Assembly: GCF_004328645.1 (NCBI RefSeq)
Contig: NZ_CP031395.1
Location: 2,071,501-2,135,500 of the forward strand
Direction: 5' to 3'
Origin: Hylemonella gracilis
GTDB lineage: Bacteria; Pseudomonadota; Gammaproteobacteria; Burkholderiales; Burkholderiaceae_C
DNA: 64,000 bases
Positions 53,012 through 61,551 of this stretch are shown one piece after another. Below the pieces are notes generated by a model. The model saw only the letters and a program-made list of their open reading frames with translations, had not been told where the DNA came from and did no database searches. Within the stretch, counting starts at the first letter, position 1; every line of letters begins with the position of its first letter. The position numbers were made by a program, and so were the translations under genes.

Positions 53012-53914
53012 ATGAGTAAGCAAGCGAAGTTCTATCTTGGGCGGGTGCGCAAGCGTGGTGAATTGACTGCGGAGAAGATTATTGAAGCCATACGTGAGCC
53101 GGCGACTATTGAGTATCGAGGGACACGCTACAGCTTTATCGACTTTCAAACTTTCGGTGCGCCAGGACAAGAAACAGGTTTTTACGCAAAGATCGCCAAA
53201 TATCGGCCACTTGGCGCAGTGGAGGTGGTCAGAGAGGATCAGCATGCATCAGCTGCGGCGGCGGTGCCTTATTTGATCGATGTTGCCAGTCCATTTGTTT
53301 ACTTGCCAGGTTTTAGCGGCTTGGCATATCGTCATATTTGGAACACTTTCCCGAGTGATCAGTTTGAAAAAGTATTTAAAGATCTGGTGGAGGCCAAGTT
53401 TCAGAAATTCTTTGTCGGTTGCGATGTTGAACCAATTGCAGACCTCCGGACCTTTGTTACCCGGTTATCTGGCTTGAGTGTGATCACGGAATTGCAAGCG
53501 TCTATTTTTCCGCCCAATCCATTGTTTGGTCCCTGCTGGAAGTCGCTCAGTGAATACCTGCGAAAGCGTAAGCTCACAGAGGCAGTGATCAAAGAGGAGG
53601 CGCCTCAAGGGATTGAAACAAGGCTCCCGGACATAGCAACGGCTGTTCTCGCCGAGTTGCCTCCCGCCGATCTGCTCGAATTTATGGAGCCTTTGTTGGA
53701 TGGACTAGGCGATGCGGCATTACTTATGGCGGCGGACGGCTATGGTCGTGCGAGGGTAAAGGGCTTAGAAAATGGTCGGTCGGTCATTATTCGGACCAGT
53801 GAAAACCAAAAGAGCTTCCTATTTGAAGGTGACCCTGAGCCTGCGCGGCTTTTTGATCATGCTTTTGAAGCATTCAAAAAAATTAACGACGAGCGCGGTT
53901 TGGAGCATCCATGA
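53012..53914 (+). CDS. Unrecognised 300-residue protein of a two-gene accessory module
   Basis: A soluble protein with no signal and no domain I recognise. Visible segments include FYLGRVRKRGELTAEKI, a YSFIDFQTFG strand, a lone LRTFVTRLSGLSVITELQASIFPPNPLFGP region and a C-terminal RSVIIRTSENQKSFLFEG. Codon use and base composition are A/T-richer than the flanks, pointing to recent transfer. It overlaps the next gene by 4 bases (ATGA), so the two form a module inserted between remnants of a restriction system. A defence role is possible but not shown. Confidence 0.65.
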   Translation: MSKQAKFYLGRVRKRGELTAEKIIEAIREPATIEYRGTRYSFIDFQTFGAPGQETGFYAKIAKYRPLGAVEVVREDQHASAAAAVPYLIDVASPFVYLPGFSGLAYRHIWNTFPSDQFEKVFKDLVEAKFQKFFVGCDVEPIADLRTFVTRLSGLSVITELQASIFPPNPLFGPCWKSLSEYLRKRKLTEAVIKEEAPQGIETRLPDIATAVLAELPPADLLEFMEPLLDGLGDAALLMAADGYGRARVKGLENGRSVIIRTSENQKSFLFEGDPEPARLFDHAFEAFKKINDERGLEHP

Positions 53915-54371
53915 GACGGACTTTGGATTTCCTTCGACTTGTGTTTGTTTCACCAGAATTGGTGCTGGCCCTCCTCCCGATTGCCATTTACACGTACACA
54001 CCAGATTGGGCTGACCTGTTGTTGGCGCCGATGAGCGACGGCTTGAGGTGGGGCTATCAGCCGCAGGGTTATCGTTCGCCATGCTTGCGTTCAGTTACAA
54101 GGAAAGTTTTGAGTTGCTTTCTTTGAGCGGTGGAAAGAAGGTGCTGATTGACTGGCCCGACTATCCAAAACTGAAGATGCGCATTCTGGTTGCGTTCGCA
54201 TGGTGTTTACTTGGCGCAGTCGCCTGTGTCTGTGCGACCTGGATGGTCGCAAAGAGTTTGCAACCATTGTTCGGGGTCACTCTCATGATTAGCGGGTTGC
54301 TGGCGGCTGCTGCATCTACAGCAACTATTGCATTAGCGAGATTTTCTTTGCGCGAGTTGTTGGGGGAGTGA
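53911..54371 (+). pseudogene. Small membrane protein split by a frameshift
   Basis: From ATG 53911 one frame gives FVSPELVLALLPIAIYTYTPDW and reaches about 54040. The remainder of the protein continues in another frame from about 54045 (VGLSAAGLSFAMLAFSYKES, then two membrane helices, ending SLRELLGE at 54371). The switch is beside a G-rich run (GAGGTGGGGC). Together they would make a protein of about 153 residues with four membrane helices. It could be a true mutation, a sequencing error or programmed frameshifting. It is coupled to the 300-residue gene. Confidence 0.6.
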
Positions 54372-54428
54372 GTATTTTTCTTGCTCATCTTTGACCAAAG
54401 ACTGTTTCCTACTCTAGGAAAAGTCTGA

Positions 54429-54815
54429 CTGCGGCTGACGGAGCGCTGGACGAGTTCGGCCAAGAGCGTGTTTCTGTTCGATGTGCAGGGCTCGGTGGCC
54501 AAGCCCACCCATGCTGGCTTGCCCTGGCTACATTGGCTGCGTGAGCAGGCTGGGGACCGTCTGCATGTCTGGCCGTTTGATGGCTGGGCCATTCCGCACG
54601 ACAAGGCGGTGCTGGTAGAGATCTAGCCATCGCTGTTTCGCCACCGCTACGACCGGGAGGGGCGCACCGCCGACCAGCAGGATGCTTATGCCACCGCACG
54701 CTGGATGCAGGAAATGCAGGCGCGCGGCGCGTTGCTGGAGTACTTTGAGCCGCCGCTGACGTTGGCGGAGCGGTCCGTGGTGGCGCTGGAGGGGTGGATT
54801 CTGGGGGACGTCGCT
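54429..54815 (+). pseudogene. DUF429-like pseudogene fragment with internal stop
   Basis: The conceptual translation contains SAKSVFLFDVQGSVAKPTHAG, LHVWPFDGWAIPHDKAVLVEI, an in-frame TAG at 54624-54626, then RHRYDREGRTADQQDAYATA and ALEGWILGD. This is the C-terminal half of a DUF429 (predicted RNase H-like nuclease) protein as remembered. The 5' half is missing and the stop replaces a conserved aromatic position. It is non-functional. Confidence 0.65.
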
Positions 54816-54846
54816 TGCATGCCGTACGGCTTCGATTTACATTCAA

Positions 54847-54865
54847 TATTCGCAAATCGCGAATA
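54847..54865. promoter_or_regulatory. Palindromic site just upstream of the HTH gene
   Basis: TATTCGC (54847-54853) and GCGAATA (54859-54865) are perfect inverted arms around AAATC. The site ends 10 bases before the start at 54876, where an autoregulator would block transcription. Confidence 0.5.
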
Positions 54866-54875
54866 CAGAATTTAA

Positions 54876-55538
54876 ATGCAGCTCAAACCTCAAGATTTCC
54901 TGGTCGCTCTCAAGCTCATCGCTTGGGGCGATCAACGCTGGACATATGCGCGGCTAGCGCAGGGGCTGGGGCTGAGCGCGTCTGAGGCGCATGGGGCCGT
55001 CAAGCGTGGTTTGCTGGCCGGCTTGCTGCTGCACAACCACCCTGCTAGCGACGACAGCCAGGCGTTGGCGGTGCAAGAGCCCCAGGCCATTTACCGCGTT
55101 GCCGCCAAGCGGGTACGTCGTGCCGCCGCGGCCGAAGACGGCGTGGTGGCAGACAACCCGGTGCGCCCGCACCCGCACAACCTGGCGGAGTTTGCGGTGC
55201 ACGGGGCCAAATACGCTTTTCCCGCAGTGCAACTGCCCTTGGCGGTCGGCGTGCCCACCAGCCACAGCGCGCCGGCATTTGCCGGGGTGTTTGCTCCGGG
55301 CGGCACGGACTTTGTCTGGCCCCACCCGAATGGCTCGGTGCGTGGCGTGGGTGTGGAGCCACTGCACCCGTCCGTGCCCTATGCCGCGATGCAGGACGCC
55401 AAGCTCTATGACATGCTGGCCCTGTTTGATGCATTGCGCGTGGGCAAAGCGCGCGAGCGGGGCATGGCGCTGGAGCGCCTGCAGGCTTTGATCGACCCGG
55501 CTGCGCCTAAGCCGGCCAAGAAGGCGTTGCGTGGTTAA
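54876..55538 (+). CDS. HTH-type protein of an uncharacterised family
   Basis: A 220-residue protein. The N-terminal 60 residues (QDFLVALKLIAWGDQRWTYARLAQGLGLSASEAHGAVKRGLLAGLL) look like a helix-turn-helix DNA-binding domain. The centre has the striking LAEFAVHGAKYAFPA segment, and later GVGVEPLHPSVPYAAMQDAKLYDMLALFDALRVGKARER. Similar proteins occur near nucleotidyltransferase-type toxin or defence genes in my memory of the family; no such partner is left here, so it may be an orphan of the decayed island. A palindrome lies just before its start. Confidence 0.65.
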   Translation: MQLKPQDFLVALKLIAWGDQRWTYARLAQGLGLSASEAHGAVKRGLLAGLLLHNHPASDDSQALAVQEPQAIYRVAAKRVRRAAAAEDGVVADNPVRPHPHNLAEFAVHGAKYAFPAVQLPLAVGVPTSHSAPAFAGVFAPGGTDFVWPHPNGSVRGVGVEPLHPSVPYAAMQDAKLYDMLALFDALRVGKARERGMALERLQALIDPAAPKPAKKALRG

Positions 55539-55615
55539 TCTCAGTCTAGATCGCTCGATCGCGGGCGACCATCAGCTAAACACCTGAGGGTTAAAGCCTG
55601 GGCGGGCAATGCCCT

Positions 55616-56509
55616 TTACTTCGCGATAGGCGCCGCCCCGACCATCGGCAACCTGATCACCCCTACCGCCAAGGCAGTACCCAGCAGCACCACGCCGCAG
55701 CCCAGGGCCATCGCCAGGTTCACGGTTTCGTCCAGCAGCAGCCAGCCCCACAGCAGCGCGAACACCGGGATCAGGAAGGTCACCGAGATGGTGTTGGTCG
55801 GTCCGACCCGCTTCATGAGGCGGAAGAACAGGATGTAGGCGACGCTGGTGCAGAGCAGAGCCAGCAGCGTGACCGCGATCCAGGCCTTGGCGCTGGGCAG
55901 GGTGGTGGGTTGCAGCGCGAGCGCCGGTAAGGCCAGCAGCAGGGCAGCGAAGAACTGGCTGCCGGTGGCGACGGCCAGCGGGCTGGCGGCGCCCAGGTAG
56001 CGCTTGGTCGCGCTGGCGGCAATGCCATAACAAAGGGTCGCGGTGAGGCAGGCCAGGATGGCCAGACCACCGCCGCCGGGGGTGAACGAAGCTTTGTCCC
56101 AGGCCAGCAGCACCACGCCGCCGAAGCCGAGCGCCAAACCGACCAGGCGTGATGCGTCCAGGCGCTGCCCGAACCAGGCCCAGGCGACCAGCGCGCCCCA
56201 CATGGGCGTGGTGGCGTTGAGGATGCTGGACAGTCCGGCGTTGATCGACAGCGCCGCGAAGCTGAACAGGGCGAAGGGAAAGGCGCCGTTGAGGAAACCG
56301 ACCAACAGCAGACTCTTCCAGTGGACGCGCAGGTCCGCGAGTCCTTCGCGCAGGGCCAGCAGCGGCAACAGCAGCAAAGAGGCACCAGCCACGCGCACTG
56401 CAGCCGTGGCCACCGGGCCGAACTCCGGCGCCGCCACTCGCATGAACAGGAAAGACGCTCCCCAGATGGCGGCCAGCACCATCATCTCAATCACATCACG
56501 TTGCTTCAA
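55616..56509 (-). CDS. EamA/DMT-family permease
   Basis: A 297-residue transporter with ten hydrophobic helices in two EamA repeats (VLAAIWGASFLFMRVA at the start, ILACLTATLCYGIAASATKRYLG in the second half). The start is TTG 56509, supported by its TTGA overlap with the ogt stop and a GGAGC ribosome site. It is likely co-transcribed with ogt and the Ada/AlkA fusion. The exported substrate is unknown. Confidence 0.87.
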   Translation of the reverse strand: MKQRDVIEMMVLAAIWGASFLFMRVAAPEFGPVATAAVRVAGASLLLLPLLALREGLADLRVHWKSLLLVGFLNGAFPFALFSFAALSINAGLSSILNATTPMWGALVAWAWFGQRLDASRLVGLALGFGGVVLLAWDKASFTPGGGGLAILACLTATLCYGIAASATKRYLGAASPLAVATGSQFFAALLLALPALALQPTTLPSAKAWIAVTLLALLCTSVAYILFFRLMKRVGPTNTISVTFLIPVFALLWGWLLLDETVNLAMALGCGVVLLGTALAVGVIRLPMVGAAPIAK

Positions 56510-57081
56510 ACAATTGCTCCAGAGGACAGGGACGACAAAATGGTCGTCCGGGATGAGGCACCAGCAGGCGTTGCGGTGACGGGCGTCGGGGCCGCCGCCG
56601 CGCGCCAGGCGCCTTCCAGCGTCAGCAGCGCCTGCTTGCGGTGCAGGCCGCCGGCATAACCGGTCAGCGCGCCGTCGGCGCCCAGCACCCGATGACAGGG
56701 AATGATCACCGACAGGGGATTGCGCCCGACTGCCGCCGCCACCGCGCGCACCGCCTCCGGTCGACCAACCTGCCGGGCCAGTTCGCCATAGCTGAGCGTC
56801 GTGCCCGCCGGGATGGCAAGCAGGGCGCGCCAGACGGCTTGCTGGAACGGGGTGCCGGACGGTGACAGCGGCAGCGCACGCAGCGACTTGCCGGCGAAAT
56901 AATCGCACAAGTTGATGACGGCCTCTGTCAACAGCGCGTCATCGTCGTGTCGTGGCGCGGCCGGTGTGCCGGGATGGTATTTCTGGCTTTCGAACCAGAG
57001 GCCGGACAGGCCGTCCGCGTTGCGTGCGATCAGCACGGCGCCCAGCGGCGTATCCAGGGTGGTGTGGCAGAGGTGTTTCAT
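56506..57081 (-). CDS. ogt: Ogt, methylated-DNA-protein cysteine methyltransferase
   Basis: A 191-residue O6-alkylguanine-DNA alkyltransferase. The active-site cysteine C129 is in IIPCHRVLGADG, preceded by the arginine-finger helix AVRAVAAAVGRNP and the GTPFQQAVWRALLAIPAGTTLSYGELA DNA-binding segment. It directly reverses alkylation damage in a suicide reaction. The start at 57081 falls inside the Ada/AlkA frame; its stop overlaps the permease start. Confidence 0.94.
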   Translation of the reverse strand: MKHLCHTTLDTPLGAVLIARNADGLSGLWFESQKYHPGTPAAPRHDDDALLTEAVINLCDYFAGKSLRALPLSPSGTPFQQAVWRALLAIPAGTTLSYGELARQVGRPEAVRAVAAAVGRNPLSVIIPCHRVLGADGALTGYAGGLHRKQALLTLEGAWRAAAAPTPVTATPAGASSRTTILSSLSSGAIV

Positions 57082-58768
57082 GAGGCGGCTCCAGGTGGGA
57101 GGGGGCGGATCGGTCGCGGCGCTTCGGATCGGTCGTGCGTCTCGTCGCAACTTTTGGGATAAGTTGGGCCTTGCCCTTGGCGGTGCTTTTTTCCGCGTGT
57201 TGCACTGTGTTTTTTCCCTTCGGTTGGGCGTCGCGCGCGCAGGCACCTTCAGCGCTGCGCAGGCTGGCGGCTTGGGCCGCTTCGCGCCACAGCTGCAGCA
57301 CCGCGTAGCTGCGGTAAGGGGCGTACGCCTGTGCCGCAGTTACCACTTCGGATGGTTTCAGCGGACGCTCGGCGCGGTGTTCCATGCATTGCTGCAGCAC
57401 CACGTCGGCGGGCGGGAAAGCGTCCGGCCAGCTCCAGCCGCGCATCAGCATGTAGTGCGCGGTCCAGGGGCCGAGGCCGGGCAGCTCGGTCAGTTCGGCG
57501 ATGGCCGCAGCCACCTCGCCGCGACCCTGGGCGTAGGCGAGCGTGGGCCAGCGTTGGGCCAGCGTCATCAGCGCCTGCGCGCGACGCGCGGGCATGCCCA
57601 GTGAGGCAATGTCATCCAGCGTCGCGGTGGCGAGTCGTTCCGGTGGCGGAAAAGCGTGGCTCACGCCATCCGGCGCGCCGAGCCCTGGCGGCAGCGCCTC
57701 GCCGAAGCGCGCGATCAGCCGCGTGGCCAGCGTGCGTGCCGCGGCGACGGTGACCTGCTGGCCCAGCACCGCGCGGATCGCAAGCTCGAAGCGGTCAAGG
57801 GTGCCCGGCAGCCGCAGGCCAGTCGCCGGGCCGCCCAGGGCCTTGCCGAGCGCGGCCGCGATCGCGGCCGGATCGGCGTCCAGATCCAGCCAGCGGCGTA
57901 GCCGTGGCATCAGCGTGGCGATTGCCGGCCACAAGGAGGCGCTCAGCCGTACCCGCACCTGTGGGCGTTCCGTGTTGTCGGGGGGCAGGCGGGCTTCCAC
58001 CCAGCCCAGCAGATCCTGGTCGTCGGGGCGACTCAGGCGCACGCTGCGCACCACCGTCATCGCCTCGGTGTCGACCCGTTCGACACCCGGCACCGCGCGC
58101 GCCGCCAGGAACTGCAGCAGCACGTGACCGAGCAAGGGCGGACGCAGGTCCAGCCGCAGCTCGACGGTGTCCGGCGTGGGGGCCAGGGTGTCGTCCAGGT
58201 GTCGGCGCAGGGCGCTGGGCTTGAGTCGGTAGTACTCGGCGAAGGCCGCGTTGAAGCGCCGCAGGCTGCCGAAGCCCGCCGCCAGCGCCACTTCGGAGAC
58301 GGGCATCGTGGTGTCGGTCAGAAGATGCTTGGCAAGCAGCAGCCGGCGGGTCTGCAGGTACTGCAGTGGGCCGACGCCATGCACGGCGGTGAAGACGCGC
58401 CGCGCGTGCCGCTCGCTGACGCCCAGATGCGCCGCCAAGGCGGGCAGTGTGGCAGTCTCAGGCGCGCATTCATCCAGCCAGCGGGCGGCCTCGCTGGCGA
58501 GCACCGCGGTGGCGTCCATCGCGCTCCAGCGGCGCGCGGCGGGCGCCAGTTCCGGGCGGCATTTCAAGCAAGGCCGGAAATGCGCGGCCTCCGCCAGCGC
58601 GGCCGTCGGGAAGAAGCTGCAGTTCTCGCGTTTCGGCGGCCGCACCCGGCAGATAGGCCGGCAATAGACCCCGGTGGTGCGGACCGCGACGAACCAGACG
58701 CCGTCAAAGCGGGCGTCCCGCGCCAGCAGGGCCGGGTAGCAGCGATCGGGGTCGAGGGCGTTGTCCAT
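56939..58768 (-). CDS. Ada N-terminal/AraC/AlkA fusion for alkylation response and repair
   Basis: A 609-residue fusion. The Ada zinc domain with C36, C40, C67 and C70 (TTGVYCRPICRVRP and PCLKCRPE) is the methyl acceptor; an AraC-type helix-turn-helix follows (about 105-200: TLPALAAHLGVSERHARRVF, VALAAGFGSLRRFNAAFAEYY). Then comes an AlkA-like glycosylase with AVLGQQVTVAAARTLATRL and LPGLGPWTAHYMLMRGWSWPDAFPPADV. Homology ends near residue 500; the last 100 or so residues are basic, unlike any domain, and overlap ogt by 143 bases in another frame. ATG 58768 is chosen; 58780 is possible. Confidence 0.88.
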   Translation of the reverse strand: MDNALDPDRCYPALLARDARFDGVWFVAVRTTGVYCRPICRVRPPKRENCSFFPTAALAEAAHFRPCLKCRPELAPAARRWSAMDATAVLASEAARWLDECAPETATLPALAAHLGVSERHARRVFTAVHGVGPLQYLQTRRLLLAKHLLTDTTMPVSEVALAAGFGSLRRFNAAFAEYYRLKPSALRRHLDDTLAPTPDTVELRLDLRPPLLGHVLLQFLAARAVPGVERVDTEAMTVVRSVRLSRPDDQDLLGWVEARLPPDNTERPQVRVRLSASLWPAIATLMPRLRRWLDLDADPAAIAAALGKALGGPATGLRLPGTLDRFELAIRAVLGQQVTVAAARTLATRLIARFGEALPPGLGAPDGVSHAFPPPERLATATLDDIASLGMPARRAQALMTLAQRWPTLAYAQGRGEVAAAIAELTELPGLGPWTAHYMLMRGWSWPDAFPPADVVLQQCMEHRAERPLKPSEVVTAAQAYAPYRSYAVLQLWREAAQAASLRSAEGACARDAQPKGKNTVQHAEKSTAKGKAQLIPKVATRRTTDPKRRDRSAPSHLEPPHETPLPHHPGYAAGRRADRTQRGRPVRPLVRKPEIPSRHTGRATTRR

Positions 58769-58892
58769 GGGTTGGATCATAGGCAATCGGCCTCGACTGG
58801 ACTCGCCGTTTTCGGACATGTTCCTGCACCCCCTGGCTCGATGCATGCAGTCCTCCACTAGAATCGTCCACGCTTTCCGCAGGCATTGCGCA

Positions 58893-59414
58893 ATGCCTGC
58901 ACCAGCGCCTCCCAGCGCATCACCTCCGTTCGATACCTACTTCCCCATGAGCCAGCAATGGAAGAGCCTGGACCCGCGCACGCTGCCCGGCCATCTGGCG
59001 CGGCGACTGCAGCAGTTGGCCGTGGCCTTGTTCAGCGAGGAGGTGGCGGAGCTGGCCCTCACGCCCGTGCAGTATTCGGCGCTGCACGCCATCTGCCAGC
59101 AGCCGGGCATCGACCAGAAGACGCTGGCGCAGTCCATCAGCTATGACGCGGCCACCATCGGCGGGGTGATCGACCGGCTGGAGGCGCGCGGCCTGGTGCT
59201 GCGCAACATGAGTCCGCAAGACCGCCGCGTGCGACTGATCAGCCCGACGGACGAGGGCCTGCGCATCCTCAAGGCGGTGATCCCGCGCGTGCTCACGACG
59301 CAGGAGCGGCTGGTGGAGCCGCTTTCGGCGGCCGAGCGCAAGGAACTGATGCGCCTGATGGTCCTGATCATAGAAGCCCAGGCCGAGCTCAGCAGCACGC
59401 CGGCGCGGGACTGA
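58893..59414 (+). CDS. MarR-family regulator, probably of mobA (MobR-like)
   Basis: A 173-residue MarR-type winged-helix regulator. The DNA-binding part reads LTPVQYSALHAICQQPGIDQKTLAQSISYDAATIGGVIDRLEARGLVLRNMSPQDRRVRLISPTDEG. ATG 58893 is used; 58947 is an alternative. It directly precedes the 3-hydroxybenzoate 4-monooxygenase gene on the same strand, with a palindrome in the gap. In Comamonas testosteroni a MarR-type protein, MobR, represses mobA until 3-hydroxybenzoate binds; the same role is inferred here. Confidence 0.85.
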   Translation: MPAPAPPSASPPFDTYFPMSQQWKSLDPRTLPGHLARRLQQLAVALFSEEVAELALTPVQYSALHAICQQPGIDQKTLAQSISYDAATIGGVIDRLEARGLVLRNMSPQDRRVRLISPTDEGLRILKAVIPRVLTTQERLVEPLSAAERKELMRLMVLIIEAQAELSSTPARD

Positions 59415-59540
59415 GCGTCTTCTTTTGCTGGTTTCCCTGGTGCCTGGCCAGTCGGTTCATGGCAGGGGCGCGCAGGTCTGAACAGGTTGCGAGGACTTGG
59501 ATTGCCCTCTTGACGAGATGTGGACAGCATGCATATAGTA

Positions 59541-59552
59541 TGTATACATATT
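59541..59552. promoter_or_regulatory. Palindrome upstream of mobA, likely MarR operator
   Basis: TATGTATACATA (59541-59552) is a perfect 12-base palindrome in an A/T-rich stretch, 41 bases before the mobA start and after the MarR gene. Its position in the promoter region fits a repressor binding site. Confidence 0.6.
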
Positions 59553-59592
59553 AATTTTGCTCGGTACGGCCGGGCCTGTCTGGAGACCTGCC

Positions 59593-61551
59593 ATGCAATT
59601 CCACCTCGACGGCTTTCGCGCCGGTGACCCGCACATCCATCCCGCTTCCCCCCTGGCATTGCCACACACCGAGGCCGTGCCGGCCCAGGTGGACGTGCTC
59701 ATCGTGGGCTGCGGCCCGGCGGGGCTGACGTTGGCCACGCAACTGGCGGCCTTCGCGGACATCCGCACCGCCATCGTCGAGCAGAAGGAGGGGCCGCTAG
59801 AGAAAGGGCAGGCCGATGGCATCGCCTGCCGCACCATGGAGATGTTCGAGGCCTTCAATTTCTCCGAGCGGGTGTTGAAGGAGTCTTGCTGGATCAACGA
59901 GGTGACGTTCTGGAAACCCGACGCGCAGCGGCCGGACCACATCGTGCGCCACGGCCGCGTGCAAGACACCGAGGACGGCCTGTCGGAGTTCCCGCACGTG
60001 GTGTTGAACCAGGCCCGCGTGCACGACTTCTACCTGGAGACCATGCGCCATTCCCCCAGCCGCCTGGAGCCGCACTATGGACGCAAGCTGGTGGATGTGA
60101 CGGTGGACCCGGCCGCGGCGGACTACCCGGTCACGGTGACGCTGGAGCGCGTGGATGCCGCGCACGCTGGTCAGCGCGAGATGGTGCGCGCGCGTTATGT
60201 GGTGGGTTGCGACGGCGCACGCAGCGCCACGCGCGCGGCCATCGGCCGTGAACTGGTGGGCGAGGCCGCGCACCAGGCCTGGGGCGTGATGGATGTGCTC
60301 CCCGTGACGGATTTTCCGGACATCCGCCACAAGGTGGCCATCCAGTCGCATGAGGGCAGCCTGATGATCATCCCGCGCGAGGGCGGACACCTCGTGCGCT
60401 TCTACGTGGAAATGGACAAGCTGGGCGAGGACGAACGCGTGGCCCAGAAGCAGATCACGGTCGAGCATCTGATCGGCGCGGCCCAGCGCATCTTCCAACC
60501 CCACCGGCTGGACGTGAAGGAAGTGGCCTGGTGGTCGGTGTACGAGATCGGTCACCGCATCTGCAACAAGTACGACGACGTGCCCGCGGGGCGCGAGGCG
60601 GCGCAGTTGCCGCGCGTCTTCATCGCGGGCGATGCCTGCCACACGCACAGTCCCAAGGCGGGCCAGGGCATGAACTTCTCCATGCAGGACACCTTCAACC
60701 TGGGCTGGAAGCTGGCCGCCGTGCTGCGTGGCCTCTGCCCGCCTTCGCTGCTGCACAGCTACAACGCCGAACGCCAGACCGTGGGCCAGCAATTGATTGA
60801 CTTCGACCGCGAGTGGGCAGCGATGATCAGCGAGAAACCCGCCTCGGAGGAGGCCGCTCCCGACACGGGCGGTGGGAGTGGCAAGGGCGGTGGCGTGGAC
60901 CCCAAGGAGTTCCAGAAGTACTTCGAGCAGCATCTGCGCTTCACCGCGGGCATGGGCACGAAATACAAGCCGTCGCTGCTCTGCGGCGATGACGCCCACC
61001 AGTCCCTGGCCACCGGCTTCGAGGTCGGCACCCGATTCCACTCGGCCGAGGTCTTGCGCATCACCGACGCCAAGGTGGTGCACCTGGGCCATGCGGGCAA
61101 GGCCGACGGGCGCTGGCGCCTCTACGCCTTCGGGGGCCAGAACGATGCCGTGGATGACAAGTCGGGTGTGCGTGCGCTCTGCCGGTTTCTCGAGACTTCC
61201 CCCGATTCACCGGTGCGCCGCTACACGCCCTCGGGGCAGGACCCGGACGCCGTGTTCGACCTGCGCGCCATCTTCCAGCCCAGTCACCGTGACCTGGCCA
61301 TCGAAACCATGCCCACGCTCTTGTGGCCGCGCAAGGGGCGCCACGGCCTGCGTGACTATGAAAAAGTGTTCAGTGCGCAGATCAAGCCCGGCCGTACCGC
61401 GCCGGACATTTTTGACCTGCGCGGTGTGGACCGCACCCAGGGCGCGCTGGTGGTGGTGCGGCCCGATCAGTACATCGCGCTGGTGCTGCCATTGGCCGCT
61501 CACGCGCAGCTGGCGGCGTTCTTCGCGGGGTTCATGCGGCCAGCCGCCTGA
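59593..61551 (+). CDS. mobA: MobA, 3-hydroxybenzoate 4-monooxygenase
   Basis: A 652-residue FAD-dependent hydroxylase that turns 3-hydroxybenzoate into protocatechuate with NADPH and oxygen. The Rossmann motif GCGPAG is at 39-44 ([19 protein letters not shown]), the [16 protein letters not shown] segment binds FAD/NADPH, and [21 protein letters not shown] lies near 342-362. The C-terminal thioredoxin-like domain ends in a [16 protein letters not shown] strand. The N-terminus [13 protein letters not shown] matches the Comamonas enzyme as I remember it. GGAG precedes ATG 59593. The 3' end overlaps the convergent chemotaxis gene by 20 bases. Confidence 0.92.
   Translation: MQFHLDGFRAGDPHIHPASPLALPHTEAVPAQVDVLIVGCGPAGLTLATQLAAFADIRTAIVEQKEGPLEKGQADGIACRTMEMFEAFNFSERVLKESCWINEVTFWKPDAQRPDHIVRHGRVQDTEDGLSEFPHVVLNQARVHDFYLETMRHSPSRLEPHYGRKLVDVTVDPAAADYPVTVTLERVDAAHAGQREMVRARYVVGCDGARSATRAAIGRELVGEAAHQAWGVMDVLPVTDFPDIRHKVAIQSHEGSLMIIPREGGHLVRFYVEMDKLGEDERVAQKQITVEHLIGAAQRIFQPHRLDVKEVAWWSVYEIGHRICNKYDDVPAGREAAQLPRVFIAGDACHTHSPKAGQGMNFSMQDTFNLGWKLAAVLRGLCPPSLLHSYNAERQTVGQQLIDFDREWAAMISEKPASEEAAPDTGGGSGKGGGVDPKEFQKYFEQHLRFTAGMGTKYKPSLLCGDDAHQSLATGFEVGTRFHSAEVLRITDAKVVHLGHAGKADGRWRLYAFGGQNDAVDDKSGVRALCRFLETSPDSPVRRYTPSGQDPDAVFDLRAIFQPSHRDLAIETMPTLLWPRKGRHGLRDYEKVFSAQIKPGRTAPDIFDLRGVDRTQGALVVVRPDQYIALVLPLAAHAQLAAFFAGFMRPAA

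Noticed and set aside
52290..55615. Attachment-site direct repeat of the tRNA-Ser 3' end marking an integrated element
   Set aside because: I searched downstream to 55.6 kb for a copy of the T-arm/acceptor sequence and found none; no integrase gene is present either.
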